This document shows, piece after piece, positions 7,723 through 15,007 of a stretch of 25,006 nt of DNA. Made by a program: the position numbers and the translations under genes. The first letter of the stretch is position 1, and every line of letters starts with the position of its first letter. The notes below the pieces were generated by a model. The model saw nothing but the letters and a program-made list of their open reading frames with translations. It was not told the DNA's origin and did not search any database. Source of the DNA: an uncultured Bacillaceae bacterium (GTDB lineage Bacteria; Bacillota; Bacilli; Bacillales; Pradoshiaceae); contig CAJGCH010000008.1 in NCBI GenBank assembly GCA_904501845.1, positions 1 to 25,006 on the forward strand, given 5' to 3'.

Positions 7723-8022
7723 TTGCCAATCTGTCGAAAATGCGGAGAATCCTGGACCTGGTCTCAAACATTGAAGAGAGTGTTATCTTTTAGAAGAATC
7801 ATGAAATGTCCAAATTGCTGCGAAACCCAGTATGAAAGTCAATCGTCCCGTTATAAGAGTTCTTTCATGATGCTCGTTCCAATTCTTCCGCTCCCGCTTT
7901 TTATATGGTTCGAGCTATCCATTTTACATGTACTTTTAATAGATTCCCTGATTATCCTTGTCATTCTCGGGATGCTGCCATTCTCCACCAGATTAAGCAA
8001 TAAAGATGAAGCCATGTGGTAA
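7723..8022 (+). CDS. Small CxxC...CxxC zinc-ribbon-like membrane protein (cxxc_20_cxxc type)
   Basis: A 99-residue protein with two CxxC pairs about 20 residues apart (Cys4-Cys7, IC-RK-CGESW, and Cys29-Cys32, KC-PN-CCE), a pattern found in a small Firmicutes family known only by that spacing. The cysteines probably bind zinc. Two hydrophobic helices follow (about 46-65 and 69-87). The TTG at 7723 was chosen as the start because AAAGGA precedes it by about 10 nt and family members begin just before the first cysteine pair. A longer frame from another TTG at 7654 would add 23 residues without a better ribosome binding site. Function is unknown. It converges on hpaB with a 22-bp gap. Confidence 0.75.
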   Translation: MPICRKCGESWTWSQTLKRVLSFRRIMKCPNCCETQYESQSSRYKSSFMMLVPILPLPLFIWFELSILHVLLIDSLIILVILGMLPFSTRLSNKDEAMW

Positions 8023-8043
8023 AGAGCAGGTGATGAAGCTCTT
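8022..8043. terminator. Short hairpin between convergent genes (weak, possibly bidirectional)
   Basis: AAGAGC (8022-8027) pairs with GCTCTT (8038-8043). On the plus strand the sequence TCCTATATTTTTG follows. The stem has only six pairs, so termination strength is doubtful. Confidence 0.35.
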
Positions 8044-8044
8044 C

Positions 8045-9520
8045 CTATATTTTTGTTTTTTGTAATTCCTCCGACCGCTCTAAAAATTCTTTAACCCTGT
8101 CCACATACTTCTGCTTATCATAACCATTATACAAAGCACTGGCCATGCGAACGGGGTCTCCAAAGAAGAAACGCTCATACAAAGTTTGCCTTGAACCGAA
8201 AGCGCTCATACAAACATCCCATGCCAATCTGTATAATTTGACGCGATTGTAGGCATCTCCATTTGCGGACTGGAGATATTTATCCAAATCAGGACGCAGC
8301 TCTGATTGGAAATCCTCTTCGGTTGGAATAGCCATTAAACCGCTTGCCCCCATGAGCTGCATGATTTCCGTGAAACGCGGATAGATTTTCGGGAAGTAAT
8401 TCCTTGCCGCATTTAATGGCGCAAAATCCGGTGTCATGATTCCCCACTGGTCTAGTTTCGCATTTGCCTCCGATGCCGCCACATAAGCTTTAAGGGTTTC
8501 AAGGGCAATTATGACTTCGGAAATTTTCTCTTGAATATGCTGATATTGGCTAATATTGATGGTTTCAGCCATCAGCTCGAGAATGCCCAGCACGAATTCT
8601 GTCTTAGCAATATTCTTTGAAACGACTTGATGGGTCATATGGACAACGGCATTGCTTTCATTGTAGGCCTGATTGCAAATATTCACATCTCCCAGCGCAA
8701 AAACCCGGTCCCACGGGACTACGACATCATCAAAGACGACAATCGTATCCATCTCCTCAAACCGTGAACCAAGCGGATGGTCAAAGGAGGATCTTCCATA
8801 GTCAAATGACTCCCTGCAGATAAACTTCAAGCCTGGCGTGTTGTTCGGAATGGAGAATGCATAGGCATACGGGTTCTCCTCTTCGCCTTGTTTAAGCAAA
8901 GTTGAGGGGAAGACCATAATCTCATCTGTTATGCCTCCCTGAGTTGCCAAAAGCCTGGCCCCTTTAATCACGACACCATCATCTGTCTTCTCTTTAATCC
9001 TCGCGGCAATATAGGGGTCATTCAGCTTAGAGGCACTTACACCCCTGTTCACTTGAGGCTGGATAAGGGTATGCGTGAGCGAAAGATCGTTTTCCCGGCA
9101 GTACTCGTAATAGCGAATCATGTTTTCTTTATATCGTTCATCCTGATTCCCGAACATATCGGCCGCCGCTCCATAAGCCATTATGCCGACATTGATGTAA
9201 TCAGGGGACCGCCCCATCATGCCGCCTGTATAAACCGCCCATTCCTGCATCATCCGGCGCCTGATTATCAGGTCCTCTTTCGTCTTCGGCTGAATAAAGG
9301 ATGTTCCAACTCTACTTCCTGAGGAAGGGGATGTATAGGTCATGTACTCACGTTTGCCCGGTTGATGCTGAAGGTCATATAATTCAGCCTGTGATTTCAT
9401 GACACCCTTAAATGCATCATGCTCAGAAATATTTCCGGTCACTTGCTTTCCATTAATCCACACATTGGCTTGTGCCTGATTGACTCTGTCTATGTACTCT
9501 TTTCCAGTTTTCGCACCCAG
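8045..9520 (-). CDS. hpaB: 4-hydroxyphenylacetate 3-monooxygenase, oxygenase component
   Basis: FADH2-dependent hydroxylase that converts 4-hydroxyphenylacetate to 3,4-dihydroxyphenylacetate (homoprotocatechuate), with FADH2 supplied by the HpaC reductase encoded at 13493-13966. With the upstream start it has 491 residues, normal for HpaB. The typical motif TGGMMGRSPDY lies near residues 98-108 and LTHTLIQPQ near 148-156. These carry the likely counterparts of the substrate-binding Arg, Tyr and His known from the Thermus enzyme. I place the start at CTG 9520. GAGGAGGAG lies 6 nt upstream, and the 19 residues gained (beginning with GAKTGKEYIDR) are the conserved HpaB N-terminus. A GTG start at 9463 would remove them and has no ribosome binding site. 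The gene is divergent from a LysR regulator. Confidence 0.93.
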   Translation of the reverse strand: MGAKTGKEYIDRVNQAQANVWINGKQVTGNISEHDAFKGVMKSQAELYDLQHQPGKREYMTYTSPSSGSRVGTSFIQPKTKEDLIIRRRMMQEWAVYTGGMMGRSPDYINVGIMAYGAAADMFGNQDERYKENMIRYYEYCRENDLSLTHTLIQPQVNRGVSASKLNDPYIAARIKEKTDDGVVIKGARLLATQGGITDEIMVFPSTLLKQGEEENPYAYAFSIPNNTPGLKFICRESFDYGRSSFDHPLGSRFEEMDTIVVFDDVVVPWDRVFALGDVNICNQAYNESNAVVHMTHQVVSKNIAKTEFVLGILELMAETINISQYQHIQEKISEVIIALETLKAYVAASEANAKLDQWGIMTPDFAPLNAARNYFPKIYPRFTEIMQLMGASGLMAIPTEEDFQSELRPDLDKYLQSANGDAYNRVKLYRLAWDVCMSAFGSRQTLYERFFFGDPVRMASALYNGYDKQKYVDRVKEFLERSEELQKTKI

Positions 9521-9540
9521 CTTAATCTCCTCCTCTTTTA

Positions 9541-9585
9541 ATAAAGCGCTTACATTCTATCTTGCAAACATCGTACCATATGGTA
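9541..9585 (-). promoter_or_regulatory. hpaB promoter with LysR-type palindrome and cre-like box
   Basis: On the minus strand a -10 TAGAAT (9554-9559) lies 20-40 bp before the hpaB ribosome binding site. The perfect 12-bp palindrome TACCATATGGTA (9574-9585) overlaps its expected -35 region, which itself matches consensus poorly, as is usual for activated promoters. The cre-like TGTAAGCGCTTTAT (9541-9554) abuts the -10 on the start side. The palindrome also lies upstream of the divergent lysR gene, the standard place for a LysR operator. Confidence 0.55.
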
Positions 9586-9660
9586 ATCTATAGGAAAAAT
9601 ACAAAAAAAGAGGACTTATTCATCTAAAAAAAGTATAGGTCAACCACTGGAGGTGTATCG

Positions 9661-10548
9661 ATGGATATACGGCAGCTTCGCTATTTTGCGGCAATTGCAG
9701 AGGAAGGACAAATCACCAGAGCAGCCAAAAGACTTCATATGGCCCAGCCTCCCCTTAGCTATCAATTGAGAAGCCTTGAAGAGGAGTTCGGTCAGGCATT
9801 GTTTGAAAGAAATGGCAAGGTGATGGAATTAACGGAAGCCGGGAAGCTTTTGTATGAGCGGACAAACGAACTGTTCAAATGGGTAGAGGAAACCACCCAG
9901 GATGTTCAGCAAGTTGGCGAAGGCCTTAAAGGAACCTTGTCCATTGGAAGCGTAAAGTCTAGTTTTTCTTATTTACCCCCAAGGATTAAAGCCTTCAGAG
10001 ATGATTTTCCGGATATCATATTTCAGCTTTATGAAGGGGATTCCTACCGGATTGCCGAGTATTTGCGAAAAAGGGATATTGAAATCGGTATTGTTCGGCT
10101 CCCGCTAGACCTCCATGATTTCCACACAAGGCCTTTACCGGCCGATCAATTTGTCTGCGTCCTTCCGAAAGAAGCTGACTCCCAAGGTAAGATTCATATG
10201 AATAACCTGGCTGATCTGCCAATCATGCTGCTTCATAGAGTCAGAGGAGTCGGATTATACGAACTCGTCATTGATACTTGCCAAGAACACGGCCTTGAGC
10301 TAAATGTTATATGCCATTGCCCTGATACCTCCATGCTTCTCACACTAGTAAAGTCAGGAGTTGGCGCTGCCCTTCTCCCTTTATCCGCCATTCCGCCCTT
10401 TTACTCAGAATGGCTCACTGTAAAAGAAATAGAGGGTTTACACATAAAATCTGAATCAGCCCTTATTTGGCTTAAAAGCCGGCGTTTATCCAAGCAGGCC
10501 GAACGATTCATTTCCAGTTTCCCTTCTTCTGGCCCTGATTCTCAATAA
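9661..10548 (+). CDS. LysR-family transcriptional regulator, probably of hpaB
   Basis: A 295-residue regulator with the LysR layout. The N-terminal winged helix-turn-helix (about 1-60) contains MDIRQLRYFAAIAEEGQ, then ITRAAKRLHMAQPPLSYQL. A linker helix follows, then a two-lobed periplasmic-binding-like effector domain (about 90-290). GGAGGTG lies 5 nt before the ATG. It is divergent from hpaB with 140 bp between the genes, so hpaB is its most likely target and 4-hydroxyphenylacetate or a product its likely effector; both are inferences. The downstream hpaG operon has its own promoter of a different type. Confidence 0.9.
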   Translation: MDIRQLRYFAAIAEEGQITRAAKRLHMAQPPLSYQLRSLEEEFGQALFERNGKVMELTEAGKLLYERTNELFKWVEETTQDVQQVGEGLKGTLSIGSVKSSFSYLPPRIKAFRDDFPDIIFQLYEGDSYRIAEYLRKRDIEIGIVRLPLDLHDFHTRPLPADQFVCVLPKEADSQGKIHMNNLADLPIMLLHRVRGVGLYELVIDTCQEHGLELNVICHCPDTSMLLTLVKSGVGAALLPLSAIPPFYSEWLTVKEIEGLHIKSESALIWLKSRRLSKQAERFISSFPSSGPDSQ

Positions 10549-10560
10549 TTTACTAAATAT

Positions 10561-10602
10561 TTGAACAAAAGGGAAATATCGTATATGATTTCATATATGA
10601 TT
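10561..10602 (+). promoter_or_regulatory. hpaG operon promoter with tandem TCATATATGA operator
   Basis: -35 TTGAAC (10561-10566), a 17-bp spacer and -10 TATGAT (10584-10589). Two 10-bp palindromes, TCGTATATGA and TCATATATGA, two bp apart, cover 10580-10601 and overlap the -10. The same arrangement, with the same spacing and followed by a similar leader, occurs before the gntR gene at 18210-18250. This marks the site as the probable target of the GntR regulator. Confidence 0.75.
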
Positions 10603-10627
10603 AACCATGTGAAAGGAAGGCGATAGT

Positions 10628-11374
10628 TTGATCGATTCTACCTTAAAAGGATTCTCAAATTGTGCCCAAATCCTTAGCGGAGCCAGCCATAACAGTCTAA
10701 AGGATGTGCCCGTTAACGGAACCGTCTATGGAACCTTATTGAATTTTAAAGCTTCCTACAGTGAATTAGAACCTCTTATGACGAACCAGCCCTATCAAAG
10801 ACCTCCAGAAGCTCCTATCCTATACATCAAACCAAGGAATACATACAACCGCCATAAAGGAACCATATGGCTTCCAGATGGAATCCATCGAATCCAGATA
10901 GGTCCCGCACTCGGCATAGTCATTGGCAAAACAGCCGCAAAAGTAACAGAGGCTCATGCTATGCACTACATTGCGGGGTATACGATATTAAATGATGTCA
11001 GCCTTGAACATGACAGCCTGTACCGGCCGCCTATTCGATTTAATGCCTTAGATGGTTTTTGTCCGATCGGGCCTGAAGTAAAGGAAGCGAGCTTAGTCCA
11101 AGACCCTCATAATCTCAAAATCGATGTTTTCGTAAACGATCAGCTTATGCAGACAAGCCATACCAATGAGCTTGTTCGGCCAATCCCGACCTTGCTAGCG
11201 GACGTAACCGAGTTTATGACTCTTTATCCTGGTGATGTTCTTATGGCAGGCACCCCTAATAATCCGCCATTAGTCTGTGATGGGGATAGAATCAGGATAA
11301 CGATTGACAAAATAGGCAGCTTGGAAAACCAGGTGCAGTCATCACACGGTAAAGAACAGGAGGGAAATGGATGA
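10628..11374 (+). CDS. HpaG N-terminal subunit (FAH-family, homoprotocatechuate degradation)
   Basis: One half of the isomerase/decarboxylase that turns 5-oxo-pent-3-ene-1,2,5-tricarboxylate (OPET) into 2-hydroxyhepta-2,4-dienedioate. In enterics the two halves are fused; here they are separate genes. It has 248 residues and the fumarylacetoacetate-hydrolase fold, with YIKPRNTYNRHK near 66-77 and AGYTILNDVS near 116-125. The ExE metal-ligand motif of the family is missing: the aligned segment reads IGPALGIVIG (91-100), where the partner subunit has YECELAVVIG. The start is TTG, with GGAAGG 7 nt upstream. The stop overlaps the next start (ATGA), indicating translational coupling. Confidence 0.88.
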   Translation: MIDSTLKGFSNCAQILSGASHNSLKDVPVNGTVYGTLLNFKASYSELEPLMTNQPYQRPPEAPILYIKPRNTYNRHKGTIWLPDGIHRIQIGPALGIVIGKTAAKVTEAHAMHYIAGYTILNDVSLEHDSLYRPPIRFNALDGFCPIGPEVKEASLVQDPHNLKIDVFVNDQLMQTSHTNELVRPIPTLLADVTEFMTLYPGDVLMAGTPNNPPLVCDGDRIRITIDKIGSLENQVQSSHGKEQEGNG

Positions 11375-12141
11375 AGCATGCACGCGTTGCCTATAAGGGG
11401 TGTGTTCATATCGCCTCTGAAAGGGACGGAAAACTATTATTGCCTGATGGACGAATTGTTGAGGAGGAAGAGGTTGTGTGGCTGCCCCCTGTGAATCCTG
11501 GCAGTACGGTATTTGCTCTTGGGCTAAATTATGCCGACCATGCGAAAGAGCTTGATTTCACCCCAACGAAGGATCCTCTTATTTTTTTGAAAGGACCCAA
11601 TACCTTCATTGGACATAGAGGTGAAACGAAACGACCCACTTCAGCCAAATTCATGCACTATGAATGTGAACTTGCTGTTGTTATTGGCAGAGCTGCCCGC
11701 CATGTAAAGCGTAATGAAGCGAAAGAATACATTGCCGGCTATACCATTGCTAATGATTATGCCATACGTGATTATCTCGAAAACTATTATCGGCCTAATT
11801 TGCGGGTAAAAAACAGGGACACCTGCACGCCTATTGGTCCATGGCTTGTCGATGCATCTGATATTGCGAATCCATTAAATCTCACGCTCCGAACTTATAT
11901 TAACGGGAAGCTGACACAAGAGGGAAACACACGGAATATGATTCATACTCCCGACTACCTTATTGAGTACTTAAGCAGTTTCATGACATTAAATCCCGGT
12001 GATATCATTCTGACAGGTACGCCCGAAGGAGTGGAAAATACCGCTATCGGGGATGAAGTCATCACGGAAATCGAAGGCATTGGCCGCTTGCAAAATACCA
12101 TCGTGAGTGCGGATATCCCTCTCATCCCTATTCATCTTTAA
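11371..12141 (+). CDS. HpaG C-terminal subunit (FAH-family OPET decarboxylase/isomerase)
   Basis: Catalytic partner of the preceding subunit, 256 residues with the FAH fold. It keeps the metal-binding set: Glu98 and Glu100 in YECELAVV and Asp129 in IANDYAIRD, plus the substrate-loop segment GLNYADHAKEL near 51-61. The C-terminal segment contains the family motif ILTGTPEGV. It begins inside the stop of the N-terminal subunit gene (ATGA overlap), so a 1:1 complex is likely. hpaF follows after 15 nt. The gene pair corresponds to the single fused hpaG of Escherichia coli. Confidence 0.92.
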   Translation: MKHARVAYKGCVHIASERDGKLLLPDGRIVEEEEVVWLPPVNPGSTVFALGLNYADHAKELDFTPTKDPLIFLKGPNTFIGHRGETKRPTSAKFMHYECELAVVIGRAARHVKRNEAKEYIAGYTIANDYAIRDYLENYYRPNLRVKNRDTCTPIGPWLVDASDIANPLNLTLRTYINGKLTQEGNTRNMIHTPDYLIEYLSSFMTLNPGDIILTGTPEGVENTAIGDEVITEIEGIGRLQNTIVSADIPLIPIHL

Positions 12142-12156
12142 TGGAGGTCCTGATTA

Positions 12157-12540
12157 ATGCCCCATCTGATAATAGAGTACACGGATAATTTATCTCCCCA
12201 TATTCAAGTGAAAGAGCTGCTGAAGAAATCGGGCCAAGTCCTTTCCTCCTTCCCAGATGTATATCCTATCGGAGGAATACGCGCTAGAGCCATTAAAGTA
12301 ACTGATTATTATATTGCAGATGGCTCTGAAGACGACGCATTCGTCCATATGACGCTAAAAATAGGCGCCGGTCGGACGGATAAGGAGAAGAAGGATACTT
12401 GCGATAAACTATTTCAAACCTTACAGGATCATCTGCAGGATCTTTATCAATCCAGATATCTTGCCCTGTCACTCGAGCTGTATGAATTTAGTGAATTAGG
12501 AACCTATAAAAAGAATAATATCCATAAACGTTTTAAGTGA
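12157..12540 (+). CDS. hpaF: 5-carboxymethyl-2-hydroxymuconate delta-isomerase
   Basis: Cytoplasmic isomerase of the tautomerase superfamily. It moves the double bond of 5-carboxymethyl-2-hydroxymuconate (CHM) to give the HpaG substrate. It has 127 residues, typical of CHMI. Pro2 is the expected catalytic N-terminal proline after Met removal (MPHLIIEYTDN). Arg41 and Arg43 (GGIRARA) and the segment FVHMTLKIGAGR are typical. GGAGGT lies 8 nt before the ATG. It is the last gene of the plus-strand operon; a hairpin follows. Confidence 0.92.
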   Translation: MPHLIIEYTDNLSPHIQVKELLKKSGQVLSSFPDVYPIGGIRARAIKVTDYYIADGSEDDAFVHMTLKIGAGRTDKEKKDTCDKLFQTLQDHLQDLYQSRYLALSLELYEFSELGTYKKNNIHKRFK

Positions 12541-12559
12541 GTATCTCCTCCTAATGTTA

Positions 12560-12589
12560 AAAGGCGTATCCGCATATGGACACGCCTTT
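12560..12589 (+). terminator. Probable terminator of the hpaG-hpaF operon
   Basis: AAAGGCGT-a-TCC pairs with GGA-c-ACGCCTTT around GCATAT. The stem is strong, but the following tract (AAATATTT) has few consecutive Ts. Confidence 0.6.
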
Positions 12590-12727
12590 AAATATTTACC
12601 AACAGTTCCAGGCAGGGGTTAAGCGGAATCTTAATCCCGCCCAGACTGTCGACAAAAATTGACTGAGAATAAAAGCACTCTCAGTTTTAATGTTTCCTCT
12701 ATAGACAGACTTCTCCTGCTCTCTTTT

Positions 12728-13110
12728 TTAGGCCATTCTTGGCGTTTTCCATAGCCAATTGGCCATCTTCTTTAGATTCACTGCAGCAAAAGTAAGCATT
12801 GCCTGCATGGACAAATTTTCAATTCCCCTAAGGGTTGTCCACCACATTCCATGCTTTTCCTTTGCATCGGCAAAGACCCGTTCAATTGATTCTTTGCTTC
12901 TTGCATAGATGATTTTGTTCTTTTCCGTATGACGGAGATGGGCGGCTTCCTCTAGGTGTCCCTCCCAAACATGGCGTTGAATCAGCTTCTGATGGTTTTT
13001 ACTTTGGGTTCCGACAGATAGAAGCGGACATTCCTTACAATGAAGGGGATTGGAAAGATATTGACGATAGCCTTCCTTCGTAGTCGTGCGATAAGGCAGT
13101 TCTTCTCCTC
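12728..13110 (-). pseudogene. IS1182-family transposase, C-terminal remnant
   Basis: About 127 residues match the end of IS1182-type DDE transposases. They include ELPYRTTTKEGYRQYLS, a cysteine pair segment (HCKECPLL), SKESIERVFADAKEKHGMWWTTLRG and the last helix MLTFAAVNLKKMANWLW. Full-length proteins are roughly four times longer, so the catalytic core is gone. The open frame continues upstream to 13324, but only by reading through the palindromic repeat; that part is not transposase. Confidence 0.82.
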
Positions 13111-13188
13111 CCAGATCATCAACTCTATTATACCAAAAATGAGGAATATTGGTTTTGTGAGTACTATTTTTTATGAAGCGCAGCCTCC

Positions 13189-13310
13189 TATTTTCGGCAG
13201 AATGGGCGAGACTCCTGTGGGAGAAGGAGGCAGGCTGATGACAGCTCTTGCCGAAGGCGAGCTGGCTCAGCGCTTCCCCCACGGAAAGCGAGTCCATTCT
13301 GCCGAAAATA
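13189..13310. repeat. 122-bp palindromic repeat element (Bacillaceae type)
   Basis: Perfect 17-bp terminal inverted repeats (TATTTTCGGCAGAATGG at 13189-13205 and its complement at 13294-13310) enclose a second partial dyad (GAGACTCCTGTGGG near 13211 against CCCCCACGGAAAGCGAGT near 13277). The whole can fold into one long branched stem. It has no coding capacity. From memory, elements with the gActCCtGyGGGa ... CCCrCGGAAAGCGA pattern recur in intergenic DNA of many Bacillaceae; copy number here cannot be checked. Confidence 0.8.
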
Positions 13311-13492
13311 GCTTTTCCTTTCAATTAAAGTGATAGAGCATAGAAAATACCCCTACATCGTTAGATTTTGGCTAACAATATAGGGGCAGTGTTTTAAACC
13401 CTAAATGGATTTTGTCTACAGTCTGAGCGAGATTTTAATCCCGCCCTATCGATTCATTACCTTGACAAAGAAAATCGTTCTGTCGCAAAATG

Positions 13493-13966
13493 TTAATCGA
13501 GTATACCTTCTTGGAAGCTTCCGTATTTCCCGCCATAGAATAATAGCGGCTTCCCTTCATTAAGAAGCAGCTCCTTCACCTCTCCAATAAAGACCGTGTG
13601 ATCACCTGCCACCTGTGCACTGTGCACATCACAGAGGATACTGGCAATAGCCCCCTTTATTAATGGCCGATCATTAACCCAATCAAATTCTATCTCTCTT
13701 CTTTCATCTGACTGACCTGCAAAAAGCCGTGAAATGGCTTCCTGCTCCTCAGCCAATATATTGATGACAAAGTTTTGTGATTGCTGAATCTTCTCTAGCA
13801 TTCTCGCCTTTTCACCAACTGACACCATGACTAGCTTTGGATTCAACGAAACGGACATAAAGGCATTTGCTGTCATCCCATGTACGATTCCATCGACCTT
13901 CGTAGTCAGAACGGTCACTCCCGTGGCGAATTTCCCCATCGCGGAACGAAACAAACGGTCATCCAT
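13493..13966 (-). CDS. hpaC: 4-hydroxyphenylacetate 3-monooxygenase, flavin reductase component
   Basis: NAD(P)H:flavin reductase that supplies reduced FAD to HpaB. It has 157 residues, forming a single flavin-reductase split-barrel domain. Motifs seen are FATGVTVLTT (13-22), VHGMTANAFMSVSLNPKLVMVSV (28-50), NFVINILA near 65-72, and the GDH motif (AGDHTVFIGEV, about 119-129). It is the last gene of the gntR-led operon, 30 nt after hpaD. The oxygenase partner hpaB is 4 kb away under separate control, so the two subunits of one enzyme are transcribed from different promoters. Confidence 0.92.
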   Translation of the reverse strand: MDDRLFRSAMGKFATGVTVLTTKVDGIVHGMTANAFMSVSLNPKLVMVSVGEKARMLEKIQQSQNFVINILAEEQEAISRLFAGQSDERREIEFDWVNDRPLIKGAIASILCDVHSAQVAGDHTVFIGEVKELLLNEGKPLLFYGGKYGSFQEGILD

Positions 13967-13996
13967 TTTCCATCCCTCTTTTCAATCAAGATACGG

Positions 13997-14980
13997 TTAT
14001 ATGATGAATTCAGGTTTCTTTTTCACAAGCAATGGCTCTGCTGCCTTGCAAACTGCCCCTGTATGGACATCTAATACATCTGAGGCTTCATCAAACCAGC
14101 AGTCTGGTGCTTTCGCTCCCCAAAATGTCTGTCTCCTCGGATCATCCAATTGCCAATGCAGCGGGCCGACATCTGGGTCGCAAGTGAGGTAATCCCCGTT
14201 ATACAGCTCAATTCGATGGCCATCCGGATCTCTTAAATACAGAAAGAAGGCATTTGATAAGCCATGCCGGCCAGGTCCTCTTTCAATCGAATGAGCAAAC
14301 CCGACAGAAGCCAGCACATCACAGGCATGAATAAGCGCCAGCGGGTCTGGGAGCCAGAACCCAATATGATGCAGCCTTGGGCCAACTCCATTCATGAAGG
14401 CTTGATCATGCACGCCATGTTTCCGATGCAGCCAGCTGGCCCAAAGTTTCCCGTCTTCATCAACGGTGTCCTCTGAGCAGGAGAAACCAAGTTCATGACT
14501 GTAGAAATCATGCGCCTTTTGAACATCTGGGACAGCGCAATTCACATGGTCGATTCTCTGCACCCTTGCCCCCTTATAAAGATCATATCTTTGCAAGAGA
14601 CGTTCCACTTGGTTCATTTCATGAAAGAATTCTATAGGAAGCCCGGATATATCCTGGATTCGCAAGGCTCTTCCAACAGCATGCTGGCTTCCTTTTTCCA
14701 TCCACTTTGTCTTAATTCCTTTAGCGTTAAACATCTTCTCCAGTCCAGCCAAGTCTTGGTCGCCAGACACTTTATAGCTTATGACCTCCACACTAGCTGA
14801 GTCAGCCTTTTGAAGCACAAGACTATGGTGATGGATCTCTTCCAAACCGCGCAAATAAATATGCGTATCAGAGCTTTCCGTCTCAATAAATCCTAAAGCA
14901 TCGATATAAAATTGCCTTGAACGCTCCAAATCCGTTACGTTCAAAACCGTCCTCGCTACACGAATGATATTGAAGTCCAT
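13997..14980 (-). CDS. hpaD: 3,4-dihydroxyphenylacetate 2,3-dioxygenase (extradiol)
   Basis: Ring-cleaving enzyme that opens homoprotocatechuate to 5-carboxymethyl-2-hydroxymuconate semialdehyde. It has 327 residues with two vicinal-oxygen-chelate domains. It is the type I (VOC) form, as in Brevibacterium and Arthrobacter, not the LigB-like form of enterics. Metal ligands by motif are His145 (IDHVNC), His205 (RLHHIGFW) and Glu258 (GHRIELYNGDY). The acid-base His191 (VHDQAF) and GPGRHGLSNAFFLY are also present. The metal, Fe(II) or Mn(II), cannot be told from sequence. AAAGGGAGG lies just upstream of the ATG, and the gene follows hpaE by 27 nt. Confidence 0.93.
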   Translation of the reverse strand: MDFNIIRVARTVLNVTDLERSRQFYIDALGFIETESSDTHIYLRGLEEIHHHSLVLQKADSASVEVISYKVSGDQDLAGLEKMFNAKGIKTKWMEKGSQHAVGRALRIQDISGLPIEFFHEMNQVERLLQRYDLYKGARVQRIDHVNCAVPDVQKAHDFYSHELGFSCSEDTVDEDGKLWASWLHRKHGVHDQAFMNGVGPRLHHIGFWLPDPLALIHACDVLASVGFAHSIERGPGRHGLSNAFFLYLRDPDGHRIELYNGDYLTCDPDVGPLHWQLDDPRRQTFWGAKAPDCWFDEASDVLDVHTGAVCKAAEPLLVKKKPEFII

Positions 14981-15007
14981 AACTTCCTCCCTTTCCCTCG
15001 GTCTTCT

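Larger units (their letters stand above)
12623..13444 (-). mobile_element. Decayed IS1182-type insertion sequence (about 820 bp)
   Basis: Imperfect inverted repeats of about 35 bp bound the element. The left one (12623-12660) in reverse complement contains TTTTTGTCGACAGTCTGGGC; the right one (13409-13444) contains TTTTGTCTACAGTCTGAGC. Only the C-terminal quarter of a transposase remains. Just inside each end is a hairpin: ACTGAGA/TCTCAGT at 12662-12685, and a longer one with CCCCTA...TAGGGG at 13350-13385. A 122-bp palindromic repeat has replaced or displaced the middle. The element lies between the convergent ends of hpaF and hpaC and so disrupts nothing. Exact outer ends and target duplication could not be fixed. 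Confidence 0.75.

Noticed and set aside
13191..13308. CRISPR-like repeat
   Set aside because: There is one foldback only, with no series of regularly spaced direct repeats.
13111..13324. N-terminal extension of the transposase remnant to a TTG at 13324
   Set aside because: The first 45 or so residues are a translation of the palindromic repeat, which is non-coding; the match to transposase begins near 13110.
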